Shown here: positions 23,882-34,640 of the stretch, in pieces
Position numbering within the stretch: position 1 is the first letter of the stretch
How the letters are laid out: each line of letters starts with the position of its first letter
Assembly: GCA_030867875.1 (NCBI GenBank)
Contig: JAOWCC010001634.1
Span: 36,847,867 to 36,911,866 of the forward strand
Direction: 5' to 3'
Length of the DNA: 64,000 nt
DNA from: Actinernus sp. WN-2022
Taxonomy: Eukaryota; Cnidaria; Anthozoa; Actiniaria; Actinernidae
Position numbers and translations under genes: made by a program
Notes under the pieces: generated by a model
The model's database searches: none
The model's input: the letters and a program-made list of their open reading frames with translations, nothing else
Told to the model about the DNA's origin: nothing

Positions 23882-24300
23882 TTAGAGCGGCCTTTCCGGA
23901 CTCGACGCCCATTCTCCAATCAGAAGCAACCTCTTCCACAAGGAAGATACTTCCCGCCAATGTTGATTTCAGATCAAAGGTACGCGCCGCATCCATAGCC
24001 GGCTTGTTTACAAAAAGGTGAACTGTCAGCTTTCTTGGAAACAAATATTCTCTCGGCTGGCTCCCATCAATTCTTCTTTATGTTCAGATGTGGACCACCC
24101 GAAAGTGAAAATACGAACCCTTGTCGAGTTTTACGAGGACTTCTATTTGGCTCGTAGTCGTATGCATATTTATTTGTTTTGCTTTTAATTTTACCTTGTT
24201 TTCCAATCTAAGGGCATCCTGCTTGCTTTTTAATTTTGGAAGATATAAGGCCAACAACCGATGGAATTACGGAATCGTGTGTGGAAAAACGTTAGTAGTA

Positions 24301-24370
24301 TAGCCGGGATTAAAATGATACCACCACAGTCAATTAGAGAAAACATATATAGCCGGGATTAAAATGATAA
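24301..24370. repeat. Short direct repeat, 50 bp apart
   Basis: 'tagccgggattaaaatgata' occurs at about 24,301 and again at about 24,351. It is followed by a GC-rich stretch with three 'ggcgcgc' words. It marks the 3' edge of the virus-like remnant on the minus strand. Confidence 0.55.
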
Positions 24371-25082
24371 CACCTCCCAGGGAACCCGCCGGCGCGCCAT
24401 ACGACCTCCCCAGGGCTCCCGACGGCGCGCCTCCCCAAGGAAATCCGCCGGCGCGCAGCTCGCCACCTTCTCGTATATCAAGCACATGCGCGTTTGCGTA
24501 CATACAGAATTGCTTGGAAAAGTTATGTAGGCAAACGGGCCGCGGCGTACACAACTTTTTGGGGCAATTCTGCATGTAGGCAAACGACAACTTTTTGAGG
24601 CAATTCTGCATGTAGGCAAACGACAACTTTTTGAGGCAATTCTGCATGTAGGCAAGCGACAACTTTTTGAGGCAATTATGTATGTAGGCAAACGGGCGTT
24701 CGTCTACACAACCGCAGGGCCCAGCCGATTCCCCCAGCTGGCTTTTGGGACGGTCACTATCAAAAACAATTCCCTGACAATTCCCAACCGCTCCTAGAGA
24801 GATGCCGACCGGAAGTGCGACGCCTGTAAATGATGTGCCCAGAGCGGAAGCGGATAAAACACCACTCAGGCTACCTGTGGCCACAGCAACCCCATGAACA
24901 ATACCACGGACTCGGGCGTACTTTTTGCGAACGACCTCGTAGTGCTTCGCCTGCTGTTCGAGCTCGGCGAGTGTATCGCAGACTTTCTGCAGTCGAAAGC
25001 TCTCAGCCATCTCTGGCCCCGCGCTAGCAAGTGAGGGATAAATCGAATCGCTTGCCATTGCTTGGTCTATGCCCAAGGTCAA
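24330..25082 (-). CDS. Virus-like hydrophobic protein with repeat-extended C terminus
   Basis: This is an uninterrupted 250-codon minus-strand ORF. Residues about 30-65 are a charged coiled coil (KVCDTLAELEQQAKHYEVV). Residues about 66-105 are a small-residue hydrophobic segment (GVAVATGSLSGVLSASALG), likely membrane-active. The shape resembles coiled-coil/glycine-rich hydrophobic proteins common in cnidarian virus-like elements, but I cannot name a function. From about residue 125 the frame runs through a 36-bp minisatellite and then GC-rich repeat, so the true C terminus is probably lost. The broken ORFs at 25,144-25,825 lie just upstream on the same strand. Confidence 0.4.
   Translation of the reverse strand: MTLGIDQAMASDSIYPSLASAGPEMAESFRLQKVCDTLAELEQQAKHYEVVRKKYARVRGIVHGVAVATGSLSGVLSASALGTSFTGVALPVGISLGAVGNCQGIVFDSDRPKSQLGESAGPCGCVDERPFAYIHNCLKKLSLAYMQNCLKKLSFAYMQNCLKKLSFAYMQNCPKKLCTPRPVCLHNFSKQFCMYANAHVLDIREGGELRAGGFPWGGAPSGALGRSYGAPAGSLGGVIILIPAIYVFSN
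24528..24695 (-). repeat. 36-bp minisatellite read in frame as a 12-residue repeat
   Basis: About 4.5 copies of 'gcaaacgacaactttttgag' + 'gcaattctgcatgtag' lie head to tail. Thirty-six bp is twelve codons, so the minus-strand frame stays open and repeats AYMQNCLKKLSF. The outer copies have diverged. Confidence 0.8.
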
Positions 25083-25143
25083 TCTTTAATACACCCGCCG
25101 GCCCCACCGAGCCACTGGCTTCGTTAGAAAGAAATATCGATTT

Positions 25144-25825
25144 TTACTCCACTGGGTTTCCTAGTTTCAACACGAAAGGTAGAGGTCGACCACGGAACTC
25201 TATGATTTCGCCTTTTTCATCCCGAACTGTCAGGCGAAGGCTGCTCCGCATCGTCCCTAGGGCTCGGATGGCTAGGGGATTTGGTGGAGAATATGTTGCT
25301 TTTGCGAACCTCTCACCTCGGAGTACTAAGCTAGCCAAGACTTTTGAGGTCTTTCCCTCAAGAAGTGAGAAGCCCGGCGGAATCGATGATATCGCAGTGG
25401 ATATACATCGTGTGGATATCTTTGAGTACGAGTTCATGGTTACTCACTTTGAGCGATACGCCCCTCTCCTCTTCATGGCCTTTAACGCACAGCAGTGTGC
25501 AGACATTTTTACTGAACCGGACCGGTTTCTTGACATCTAGGATCCAAACCCCCCTCGGTAAGGGTTTCACGAATTTCATGATGCCAGCATCAATTGCGGG
25601 TTTGAAGTATGTTTGGAGGCTTGCTATGTCATGGTGCCATGGAGCGATAATGTGTGTGTTTCTCACCTCGGGTTCGTTATTTCCCCCCTCCGTAAACCAC
25701 CAGAAAGTCGCAACCGAAGTTAGGTTCCACCAACTTTTCTCGAGAGTGACCTCGATTAGCGAAATATTCTGGACAAGAAGAGGTACAGTGGATATTAAGC
25801 ACAACCATTTCGGCATATTAAACAT
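25144..25825 (-). pseudogene. Broken virus-like structural-type ORF
   Basis: Two overlapping minus-strand frames look like parts of one protein. The upstream part (25,358-25,825) begins MFNMPKWLCLIS and includes THIIAPWHHD and TMYIHCDI. The downstream part (25,144-25,437) includes KVLASLVLRGERF and ends in an alternating beta pattern with VRDEKGEIIEFRG. The frame changes near 25,370-25,400. The C-terminal pattern recalls jelly-roll capsid-type proteins of Polinton-like elements, but this is a resemblance from memory, not a tested homology. Confidence 0.4.
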
Positions 25826-26343
25826 CCTTAGTCGCGTGTTTTCAACTTATCATAATTTTAAATTGAAAGCTTTCGTGGCTATTGTTTTGGACTCTCCTGA
25901 TTGGACGAAATGTTTTCACACAAAAGTTTTCAAGATATAACGTGCGCCCTGATTTATTTTACTAACTTATATATTTTTCTTATTATTTAACTAACGTTCA
26001 GTACAAGTCAAGAATACTTCGTGTCTCTTGTGTCAAGTCCCGTACTTGAGCAGGGTTTTTACGAGCCCAGCCAAGTTGAGTAAGTTCTACCACAGCTAAT
26101 CCACCCCAAAACAGAAGTTGTACCCTAACGTACAAACTACTTTCGTATCAGTAACAAAATAACTTCGTAACAGATTGGCCTGACACACATATCCAAGTCT
26201 ATTAAATAAGATTTGAGTATTACTAATTACAGTTCCGTACTTTGAAAGGTACCAAACCCATTGAACTTTCCGTCAATGCAAATTAGTTACTAACTTCAAG
26301 TTGGATTTCTACGGAAAATATCTAAAGACTCATATAATGTTTT

Positions 26344-26349
26344 ACGCTC
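26344..26349 (+). other. Empty Polinton target site (ACGCTC)
   Basis: In unit 1 the sequence runs 'gttttacgctcaaactacg' without interruption. In unit 2 the same place is split by Polinton A, with ACGCTC on both sides. This is the unoccupied allele-like paralogue of the insertion site. Confidence 0.9.
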
Positions 26350-28675
26350 AAACTACGATATTTGATCTCTAGTTTCACCTTTGACATATCTTATTTACGT
26401 TGTCGATCATTTAAAACATCTTTCTTTCAAGGTCAGTTTTGCTTTGTTCGGGCCATGACCCTACTTACAATAGGAGCCCATGAAAAGACACCTGTATTGC
26501 TTGAGAATTATTCTGGTCAAGGACATATGTCTACCACAGAGATCCATTGTTTGTAAATGACATAAATACGGAACGAATACTCTTGTAAGTTGCCAGTCGT
26601 TGAGACCAGTAATAAAGTACGTTACTATCCAACCTTGGCTGTCGTCAGCTCTACGAGAAACCGCTCTGTTAAGGAAAAGCCTCCCTGGCAATACTACCGC
26701 GGGAGAAGGAGTAGCGACACACGAGAAGGAGTATAGTGACACACAAGAACTGAACTTTTAAACCTGGAACAGACTTTTCTTTTACGTTTTTTTAACAACT
26801 TTTTAGAACAATTTAATTAAAAAACCCGGAAGCCTGTTGATTGGTCAGTTCCAGTCCGGATATGGTTGTATCCCGTGATAGCCACAACATTTTTCGCACT
26901 AATTCACATAATTTCTTTTCTCGAACTATTTTTTTTCTCAGCCGGAGGCTTGTGCTTATGGTGATGGCAATGTAAAGGAGGAAATCTAGGAGATATTGGA
27001 AAAATCTCTAAAAAGCTAAAACCATAGGAACTTAGTTATGCAACAAAGGAAATTAGTAATTAAACAAAGAAATCGCTATCCACAAATGAATGTTTAATGA
27101 GCAAATTAACATTTAACCTTAGCTTCGTCTTCAACGGGTTGTTAGTAATTATTAAGTATTTTAGCTAGTCGAAACAAAAGATTAACGGATTCTTACAAGT
27201 TTCCACCAACCTAAGGTTAGCTAAGACCAGAAATACCTTGCTTTAGAAATCCTTATTTTAATATTTAAACATTGAGACTAAACCAATCAGTTTCTCCTTT
27301 ACATAACATGTCTTGCTGTGATTCGCTTGTTACAGTAACGCTAGTTGATTTTCACCTGTTGTAACCTGGTATGACAATAATGTAATCACTGATATAAATA
27401 GGAGTACAAAATATTGTAACATCAGAGGTCGCTGAGTTTAGCGTTAGCTGAACCCCAGAAGAAAAAACTACGCTGATACCAAAGATACTTCGTGTCTCTT
27501 GATTCCAAGTCTCATACCTTGCGCAGGGTGAGTAAGTCGAGTAAGTTCTACCAAAGCTAGTACATCCCAAACCAGAAGTTGTACAAACTGTGCACCGAAA
27601 AGAGATGGTTCGATAACACGGTAGTTCCAGTCAAAATATACACGCTGCCCTATAAAAATGTTCCAATTTACTGGCAGGTTCCAAATCAGTACCAGACCTC
27701 TTTCATGACCTTTCGTTTCTTGTAATGTTAATTACCAGATTGTCAAAAAGGCCACTAAATCTGAAAACCCTATTGACATACGTCTCTCATTCTCAGAAAT
27801 CACCTGCTTAAAATAGTAATACGAATACAAACATTGTTGAAACTTCCAGTCAATGTGCCACAAGTAGCAGTGACATATTAGATATAGATAGTCCCAATAG
27901 TAATACAATGACAAATACGTGTCACGCTCAAGAAGCAAATATTTAGAAACCATATTTAGCTGTAGTAGATGGAAACGATCCAGCAATAACTACGGAATCA
28001 GAAACCGTAGAAGTCCGGAATCTAGGAAATACGAATAAGTTACAATAAGACAAATATATTCTGGCCAATTACATTTGATATAAAGATACAAATTTTACGA
28101 CTACATATAGTCCACAAGAAGTCAAAGATTTGAAGGCCAATCACATAGAAAATTCAGAGTTAAGTAACATTACGCATGATGATAAAAGCATTAAGGGACA
28201 TGAATTATCATGAATACGAATGAGCTACGAACTTTAAGTTAGATTTCTACTGAAAATCCCTAAAGACTTAAAATCCCTATGTTTTACGGCTAAACTATAT
28301 TCGTTAGTTTCAACTCTGATGACTCTTTGAGTAAATTTTTACTTATTTAAGCCAACCATGTTTTCAGCGGTTAATTTCCGTACAACCAGATCACGTCTTT
28401 CGATTATATAATTGTAAAGCCTCATTCATATCATTAAGAGGTACAAAACACGCCCGTACTATTCACAAACTATGAATGTTAATTATATCTATAAATACTA
28501 GCCAGAAACATTGTAACTTCGCCAGTCTCGTAAGAGAATTAAACAGTGTCGACTTCATCCAGACTTTTGGTTAGTTCTTGTTAGAAGAACCTTCACCTCC
28601 CAACAGTAGAAATGCATCTCTACTCCAACAGCAGCAACTGCAATAATTACCCAGTATATTTTAATCCAACCAGTT

Positions 28676-29167
28676 ATGGCATATGTTCCGGTAGTCCTTG
28701 AAGTCGATGGCTTCCAGCACGGCACTGACCCATTTCATCTCAAGAAAATAGCAATCTACTGTTCCGCCACAGATACGGTGAGGATCGCCTCTTTTAAAGT
28801 GCCAGCACCGACAACAGATTCAGAGAGGCTGACGTACAGATTTCAGGCCAACCTACATGGCTGCCCACACGACAAGCCAGCGTGTAACCCCAATTATCTA
28901 CCGGCAATTGTTAGCACGATCCTCGCCAACATCGCTGCAGACTTTCCCAAAGCCACCTTAGTCTTATGGACGAAAGGACAGAAAAAAACGAACTACCTCT
29001 CAGACTTAACAAGCCAGCGGATTCATAATCTAGAAGACATAGGAGCCCTGAAAATGAAAAGCCGAGACCCACCGAACATAGGGTCCTGTTTTATTCCAGA
29101 TGGTTGCCTGGATACTATGCACGGACAGTCGACACAAAGTTTAAGACCTGTTGATTTCAGAGGATGA
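28676..29167 (+). CDS. Repeat-borne ORF, 163 residues, unknown family
   Basis: It begins MAYVPVVLEVDGFQHGTDPF and includes LTYRFQANLHGCPHD, ANIAADFPKATLVLWTKGQK and IHNLEDIGA. The pattern (E/I)VDGFQ...KKIAIYC...KG..K...NLE resembles a widespread invertebrate family of small proteins whose fold recalls RNase H-like exonucleases; function is unknown to me. It has a second copy at 48,028. The C-terminal end differs from that copy because of small indels after residue 128. Confidence 0.45.
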   Translation: MAYVPVVLEVDGFQHGTDPFHLKKIAIYCSATDTVRIASFKVPAPTTDSERLTYRFQANLHGCPHDKPACNPNYLPAIVSTILANIAADFPKATLVLWTKGQKKTNYLSDLTSQRIHNLEDIGALKMKSRDPPNIGSCFIPDGCLDTMHGQSTQSLRPVDFRG

Positions 29168-30235
29168 TATTCGACAACAATGACAATTTATATTTTTATT
29201 GCAACCCCCGGAGACCTTGTGATTAGTCAGTACGTTCCGGTACGGACATGGTTGCATCCCGTGATAGCTACTTTAACGCTCATATTTTTAACATTTAATC
29301 TTATATCTTACAGCCGGAGGCTTGCGCTTAAGGTGACGATGTTGTAAAGGGAGAATCGTAAGACTTTCAGAAACTAGAAATTTCGAAGTAACGTGGAAAA
29401 TCTGAACGATGGTTGATCCTTAACCGATTGTTAGTCATCGTTCAGTTTTAGAAGTTTAGATTAGCGTAACAGTTGCTTAGCTTTTACAAGTTACCACCAG
29501 CTAAGATTCAGTTAGTGTAACCATTACCCAGTCCTTACTCTATAATTTATAGATGTGTAAGACAAACCAATGATTTCCCTTCTACATTACGTTATCCTCA
29601 TGAAAATTACATATCTATTAGAAATCGTGCTATGATTCGCTTATTATTGTATAGGTGTTTGATTTCAACTTATTCGTTATTTACAATATGTGTTCATTTC
29701 ACCTGTAATGACAATGATGTAATAAATTAAGCTGTTAGTTAGAATCAATTGTAAATCAGAGGCCAATATTTACACGACACTCAGTCAATTATGTACCGTG
29801 GCTCCCAGCGTCGTTTGACGATAGAAGACAATAATGAATGTAAATGAGAGACCGTTCAGTGTGAACTGAACAACGACAATAAATTACAGTACAAGTCAAG
29901 AATACTTCGTGTCTCTTGTGTCAAGTCCCGTACTTGAGCAGGGTTTTTACGAGCCCAGCCAAGTTGAGTAAGTTCTACCGCAGCTAATCCACACCAAAAC
30001 AGAAGTTGTACGTACCCTAACGTACAAAATACTTTCGTATCAGCAACAAAATAACTTCGTAACATATTGGCCTGACACACATATCCAAGTCTATTAAATA
30101 AGATTTGAGTATTACTAATTACAGTTCCGTACTTTGAAAGGTACCAAACCCATTGAACTTTCCGTCAATGCAAATTAGTTACTAACCTCAAGTTGGATTT
30201 CTACGGAAAATATCTAAAGACTCATATAATGTTTT

Positions 30236-30241
30236 ACGCTC
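30236..30241 (+). repeat. Left target-site duplication ACGCTC of Polinton A
   Basis: ACGCTC directly precedes the element's first base and is repeated at 43,113-43,118. Six-bp duplications are the rule for Polinton/Maverick integration. Confidence 0.9.
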
Positions 30242-30640
30242 AGTAGTAGGAGAGGCATGGAATTAAGCCCCCTTTTTAGGGCGCTATGCTAATTTTTAAG
30301 GCGCTCTCATTAATTCAGGTGACGTCACAGTCCTATTGTCTTAGGTCATGCATAAATTAATTAGGGCGTACGCCCTTTTTTAAGGCGGTATGCTCATTTT
30401 TAAGGCGCGCTCATGAATAAAGTGAGGCGCTCTCATGAATAAAGTGGAATCTCATTAACTCAGAGGATTATCTATTATTTCTGTGAATGAGGTATCGATC
30501 TATTCGGGCATGTTTGGGCAAAGCCTATTGTTTGGGGTCGTCTATAAAACCAGGAGCGATCGGCCCTGAATCCATTCAAGATATTGAGTAGCAACAAGAT
30601 CGAACGATTCTACACGTATTCGAAATTGAGGAGCAACAAG
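30242..30640 (+). repeat. Left TIR of Polinton A
   Basis: It matches the reverse complement of 42,702-43,112 almost throughout, up to and including 'aacaagATGGA' at the first start codon. The outer half holds iterated words such as 'ttaaggcgctctcatgaata' and 'gcgctatgctaattttta'. The inner half has a TATA box. It probably serves as promoter for the PolB gene as well as a terminal repeat. Confidence 0.88.
30543..30549 (+). promoter_or_regulatory. TATA box in left TIR (PolB promoter)
   Basis: TATAAAA stands 92 bp before the ATG at 30,641. The mirrored position in the right TIR reads tctaaaa and in Polinton B cataaag, so the box is best preserved here. Confidence 0.55.
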
Positions 30641-31210
30641 ATGGAAGCTACTAAATTGGACTGTGATATCGCAGAGACCATTGAGAGGGTAATCGAGCTA
30701 GCAGCAGTTGACCTCACCGAAAGGATTTTTTTAAATTGTATTTACACCACGACGTTTTTTATTTGTATACAGATCGAGGATGTCTTTAATTTTTTTCTTT
30801 ATAGATCATTCCAGAAAATATAGAGATTCCTCTTGAGGTGTTGGAGCCTTGGAATGAATGGGAAAAAGAGCTGGAAACGGAGGTAAGCAATTTGTTCATG
30901 TAAAGTTGTCCAAAGTTAAGCTTGAAATTCATTTGAATTCTTTTCTGTTCATTCAGAATCATTTGGGCTAAGTTCATGATGTTCCACCCGAGATGTTCGA
31001 GCCTTGGATTGATTTTGACTCGGTAAGTAATTCGATGGGCTAGTTCTGTTCTTACACGATACCAATCTAACTAAATTTTGTTTTCCTTATGGTCCAGTTC
31101 TGTTCTTATACAATATCATTCTAACCGCCTAGTTTGTGTATCTCTTTTCCTCCTAGGAGTTCACCCCAGAAGTACAACAGACTGGAGCGGGTATAAAGCG
31201 ACCTCTTGAG

Positions 31211-31289
31211 GTACGTTTTGAAATCCAACACTCGCTATTCCATGTTCTTAAGTTTCAAGACTTTAATCATATTTATTTCAATGTTGTAG
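31211..31289 (+). other. 79-bp intron present in Polinton A but absent from Polinton B
   Basis: The border is gag|gtacgt ... gttgtag|gataag. In copy B the same place reads through as coding sequence (about 57,207). The flanking codons align between copies, so the two elements differ in intron content. Confidence 0.65.
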
Positions 31290-31625
31290 GATAAGGGAGG
31301 CGTCCCCCCAGCCAAAAAGAGCCGACGTCAGTGTGAGACGTGTGGGAAAGTGTTTTCACGAGGACGTGACCTGAAGCGGCACGAAAAGACACACAACGAC
31401 GAAAAGCAGCACGAGTGTCCCACTGTAACAAGAAATTTAGTCGTAAGGAGCATTTGCGACACCACGAGAAGCACGTTCACGAGAACCGAGCTGCCCAGCG
31501 CAACTACAAATGCAATACCTGTGGGGAACAGTTCCACAATATGGCGCCCTTCCAAACCCATCAGAAGACAGTTCACCCCAAAACCTCGACCAGCAACAAG
31601 AAACGACCCAACGAAGTCAAATCCG

Positions 31626-32487
31626 GTAAGAAACATTTATTTTGGTAAACTACCTTAACTGAGATAGTCTTATACGAATTCAAGGTACGCTATGTAGAAC
31701 AATAGTCGACATGTTTGGGTCAGTCTTTTGTGTGAGTGAATAGCCTTATGCAAATTCGCGTTGAGATGGAAGTCTTTTGTTTGCTAGGATTAACCATACA
31801 TTAACCAAATCCGTTTTCCGAGTATAATACAATACATAATAACTATTTTAACAAAACAACTTCAGAATGGAGAAAGTGTGCTGACACATTCATTACTTTA
31901 CTAATATTACGAAACCATTACGACTCCAACGGTGAGGCCAAGATTTTGCCCTAAAACTTATAGCTGGTGTGATAAAATTTTAGTTTGTAATTTGACAAAA
32001 CTTTAATTCATATTTTTTCCTTAATTGACATTGTTGTCCCGTGTCAGGTATAAGCCGGAGTAATAACGAAATCAATTATTACGCAAATAGTTCTTGTTCT
32101 AAGTAAGTAGTCTGATAAAACTTCAGTTCGTGTCCCAATATTTTCTTACCATCGCTTTTGAAGTGTTTACCCTTTCTGGAGCTATACAGTAATATTTTCG
32201 CGTACGTTAACATTCCCAGGCTACACTCTATTCGTATAGACACGCGTTACCTTTGTTTTGAGGTCTATAAACTTCGTTAACTCCACAGTAATACAGTAAT
32301 ACATGCTTCTTAATTTACTTCAGCTTGATAGCCGTGACTTATTCATATGTCAATCCATAAGCACAATAGAAGCTTATGTAAGTCTTTTGTGTGGAAGATT
32401 AGTCCTCATTAACTTCATCTTGAGTCTTATTCATATGTAGATTCGTGTTCAGACATCCAATAGATTGTTGAATTATTTAATTTTCAG
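31626..32487 (+). other. PolB intron with short dispersed repeats
   Basis: The intron lies between the zinc-finger exon and the polymerase body. It holds several copies of a motif like 'gtcttttgtgtgagtgaata' and 'cttatgcaaattcg'. The equivalent intron in copy B (57,542-58,592) is filled with relatives such as 'taaggggattagtcgtatgc'. No ORF is supported. Confidence 0.6.
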
Positions 32488-33171
32488 ACCCAAAACTCAA
32501 GAAAGTCAAACCCAGTCCTGCTGAGAAACCTTCACCACCATCAAAATCCACCCCGAGTTCCAACTGGCAAGAGGATCCAAAGGCCATCACCGATCTCCCA
32601 GAAGACCAGCAGAGCCCTGTCCTCGAGTACCGTCGCCATTGGTTTCAGATCCGGACCCGGTTCCACCGCCAGAACAGATTATTGGATTGGTACAACTTTC
32701 GCCTGACCTCCCTTCAACCTCAAGAACTCCTACCCCATCTTGACCGGATCTTCGCTGACCAGTCTACCGTCTTCAAACTGAATGTGTTCTTTGGTTATCT
32801 ACTCCGGAATAATGAAACTGGCGAGCTTCAATATCATTATACCTCCCGCAATAACAACCAGGCCTTTGAAGAACCCTTCCTTATCGCCAATGCCGGTGAT
32901 CTTCAACGTGTCCGGGAAGCTCTTCAAAACTTGGATATTCTGGAATGGGTGAGACAACAACGCCACAACTCCAAATGGGTGGTGGATAAAGTCACCAACA
33001 TCACGTTCTTCGTGACCAAGATCCGTGGTCACCCTATTGGCCCTGGTAAAAATCTACCCCACTACCTCGTGGAGAACCGAGACATCATCCCACTGGATCG
33101 TAGTATAAGACTTGGTAAGCCCTATAACGACAACCTATGCTTCTTCCGGGCTCTGGCGCTCCACAACGGCA

Positions 33172-33665
33172 AGCGTGTATTTGTTTACACTAGCATTGTC
33201 ATGTACAACATTATAAAATAAACATGATGAATACTTAAGTTTACTAAGTCTGTTATTCGCCAAAACGTGTTATACCTTTTTCAACTACTATTCATGTGTT
33301 CTAAAACGGGTTTTAGTCCAGTCTTGTGTGAACATCCGTTATTGTGCTAAAAAGCCCGTTATAAACAAAACTATAGCTTTTACAACTAAATTAAGTATGT
33401 TAAGAGCGTATGCAAATACATGTTTAAAATGACGCATCGCTGGTTCGTATAAATTACGAGACCTTTCTTTTGATTGATAGAAAACATACCTTTTGTTTAG
33501 TCTAATGAAAACAAGAGTGACGCATAGCTGGTTCGTATAAATTACGAGCCCTTTCTTTTGATTGATAGAAATGTGTTTAGTCTTATGAAAACAAACGTTT
33601 ATTGTACATATGCAGAAATAACGCATCGCTGGTTCGTAAAAAAAATATTGGTCTGTTGGTTTTAG
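33172..33665 (+). other. PolB intron remnant with about 80-bp repeats
   Basis: 'gcatcgctggttcgta' occurs three times (about 33,435, 33,605 and, changed, 33,525), each beside 'aaattacgag' or 'gcagaaataac'. The same family occupies the homologous intron of copy B (59,282-59,616). In A the splice donor and about 40 bp of the upstream exon are deleted. Confidence 0.6.
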
Positions 33666-34310
33666 GTATCGAGCAACACAACCCTCCAAGAAGAAATTCC
33701 GCGGGGTCACCCTAGAAGAAATGTCTGATCTGGAACAGCTCTTCGAGGTGAACGTCTTTGTCTACGCGCTGGAACCCACCCAACCTGATGGCGGCAGTGA
33801 GGAGAACGACAGCGAAGAAACCAAACCCGAATTAGCAGCTCAACTCATCCACCGCTCACACCACCATTATTCCAGTACCCTCTACCTCAATCTTCACCAG
33901 AACCACTTCTCTTATATCAAGAATATGAAGAGGTACTCTAAATCCTTCTGCTGTTCTCGGTGCGGGAAATACTGGAAAGATGGATTCATGTTACATCGTC
34001 ACGAGCGCACCTGTGAAGCGAAAGTCCGCTACCAATTTCCGGGTGGGGCTTACAAGACGCCTCCGACTATCTTCAATATATTGGAAGACGAAGGCTTCTA
34101 CATCCCCGAACAGCTCAAGTACTTCCCCTACAGAGCCACTTACGACTTTGAGTGTATGTTCGATCACCAGAATCACCCTAAAGACACTGCCCAAACTGAC
34201 CTGGCAAGCCAAGCATGTACCACTCAGTGTCAGTGTATGCTCCAATGTCCCTAACTGCGAGCAGCCTAAATGTTTTGTGACGGATGGGGACTCTAAAAAG
34301 CTTGTTAAAG

Positions 34311-34640
34311 ATATGGTCGACTACCTTGTGAAAATCAGCCAAGAAAGTTATCGCCTCGTGAAACAAGAGTTCGCCTATTTGTTTGAAGCAATTGACGACA
34401 AGCTAGGGGTGATAACCGAGGAACAACGAGTAGCCAATGCCACTACAGTTGAAGAGGATAGTGACAATATGTGACAAGATATGGTCGACTACCTTGTGAA
34501 AATCAGCCAAGAAAGTTATCGCCTCGTGAAACAAGATTTCGCCTATTTGTTTGAAGCAATTGACGACAAGCTAGGGGTGATAACCGAGGAACAACGAGTA
34601 GCCAATGCTACAGTCGAAGAGGATAGTGACAATGATGAAG
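34311..34640 (+). repeat. 168-bp tandem duplication inside PolB
   Basis: 'atatggtcgactaccttgtg' at 34,311 recurs at 34,479, and the following sequence is nearly identical for about 165 bp. The first copy ends with a TGA (34,472-34,474). Copy B has this stretch only once, so the duplication is private to A. Confidence 0.9.

Larger units (their letters stand above)
25999..29886 (+). repeat. 3.9-kb tandem repeat, unit 1 (uninterrupted)
   Basis: The unit starts 'cagtacaagtcaagaatact' and recurs at 29,887 (unit 2) and 49,058 (unit 3, truncated). Inside it, a diverged internal copy begins near 27,478 ('aaagatacttcgtgtctctt'), and the word 'agccggaggcttg' recurs (26,940 and 29,311), so the unit is itself built of two old halves. 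It has one conserved ORF at 28,676. Lengths and terminal features could suit an LTR-type or unclassified retroelement; I see no RT in the unit. Confidence 0.7.

Noticed and set aside
23626..24044. Six overlapping ORFs of 68-102 residues
   Set aside because: They are readings of poly-G/poly-C tracts in a MITE and its surroundings, rich in Pro, Gly and Lys without domain pattern.
24528..24695. CRISPR-like array
   Set aside because: The copies are contiguous without unique spacers, and the setting is a eukaryotic genome; it is a minisatellite.
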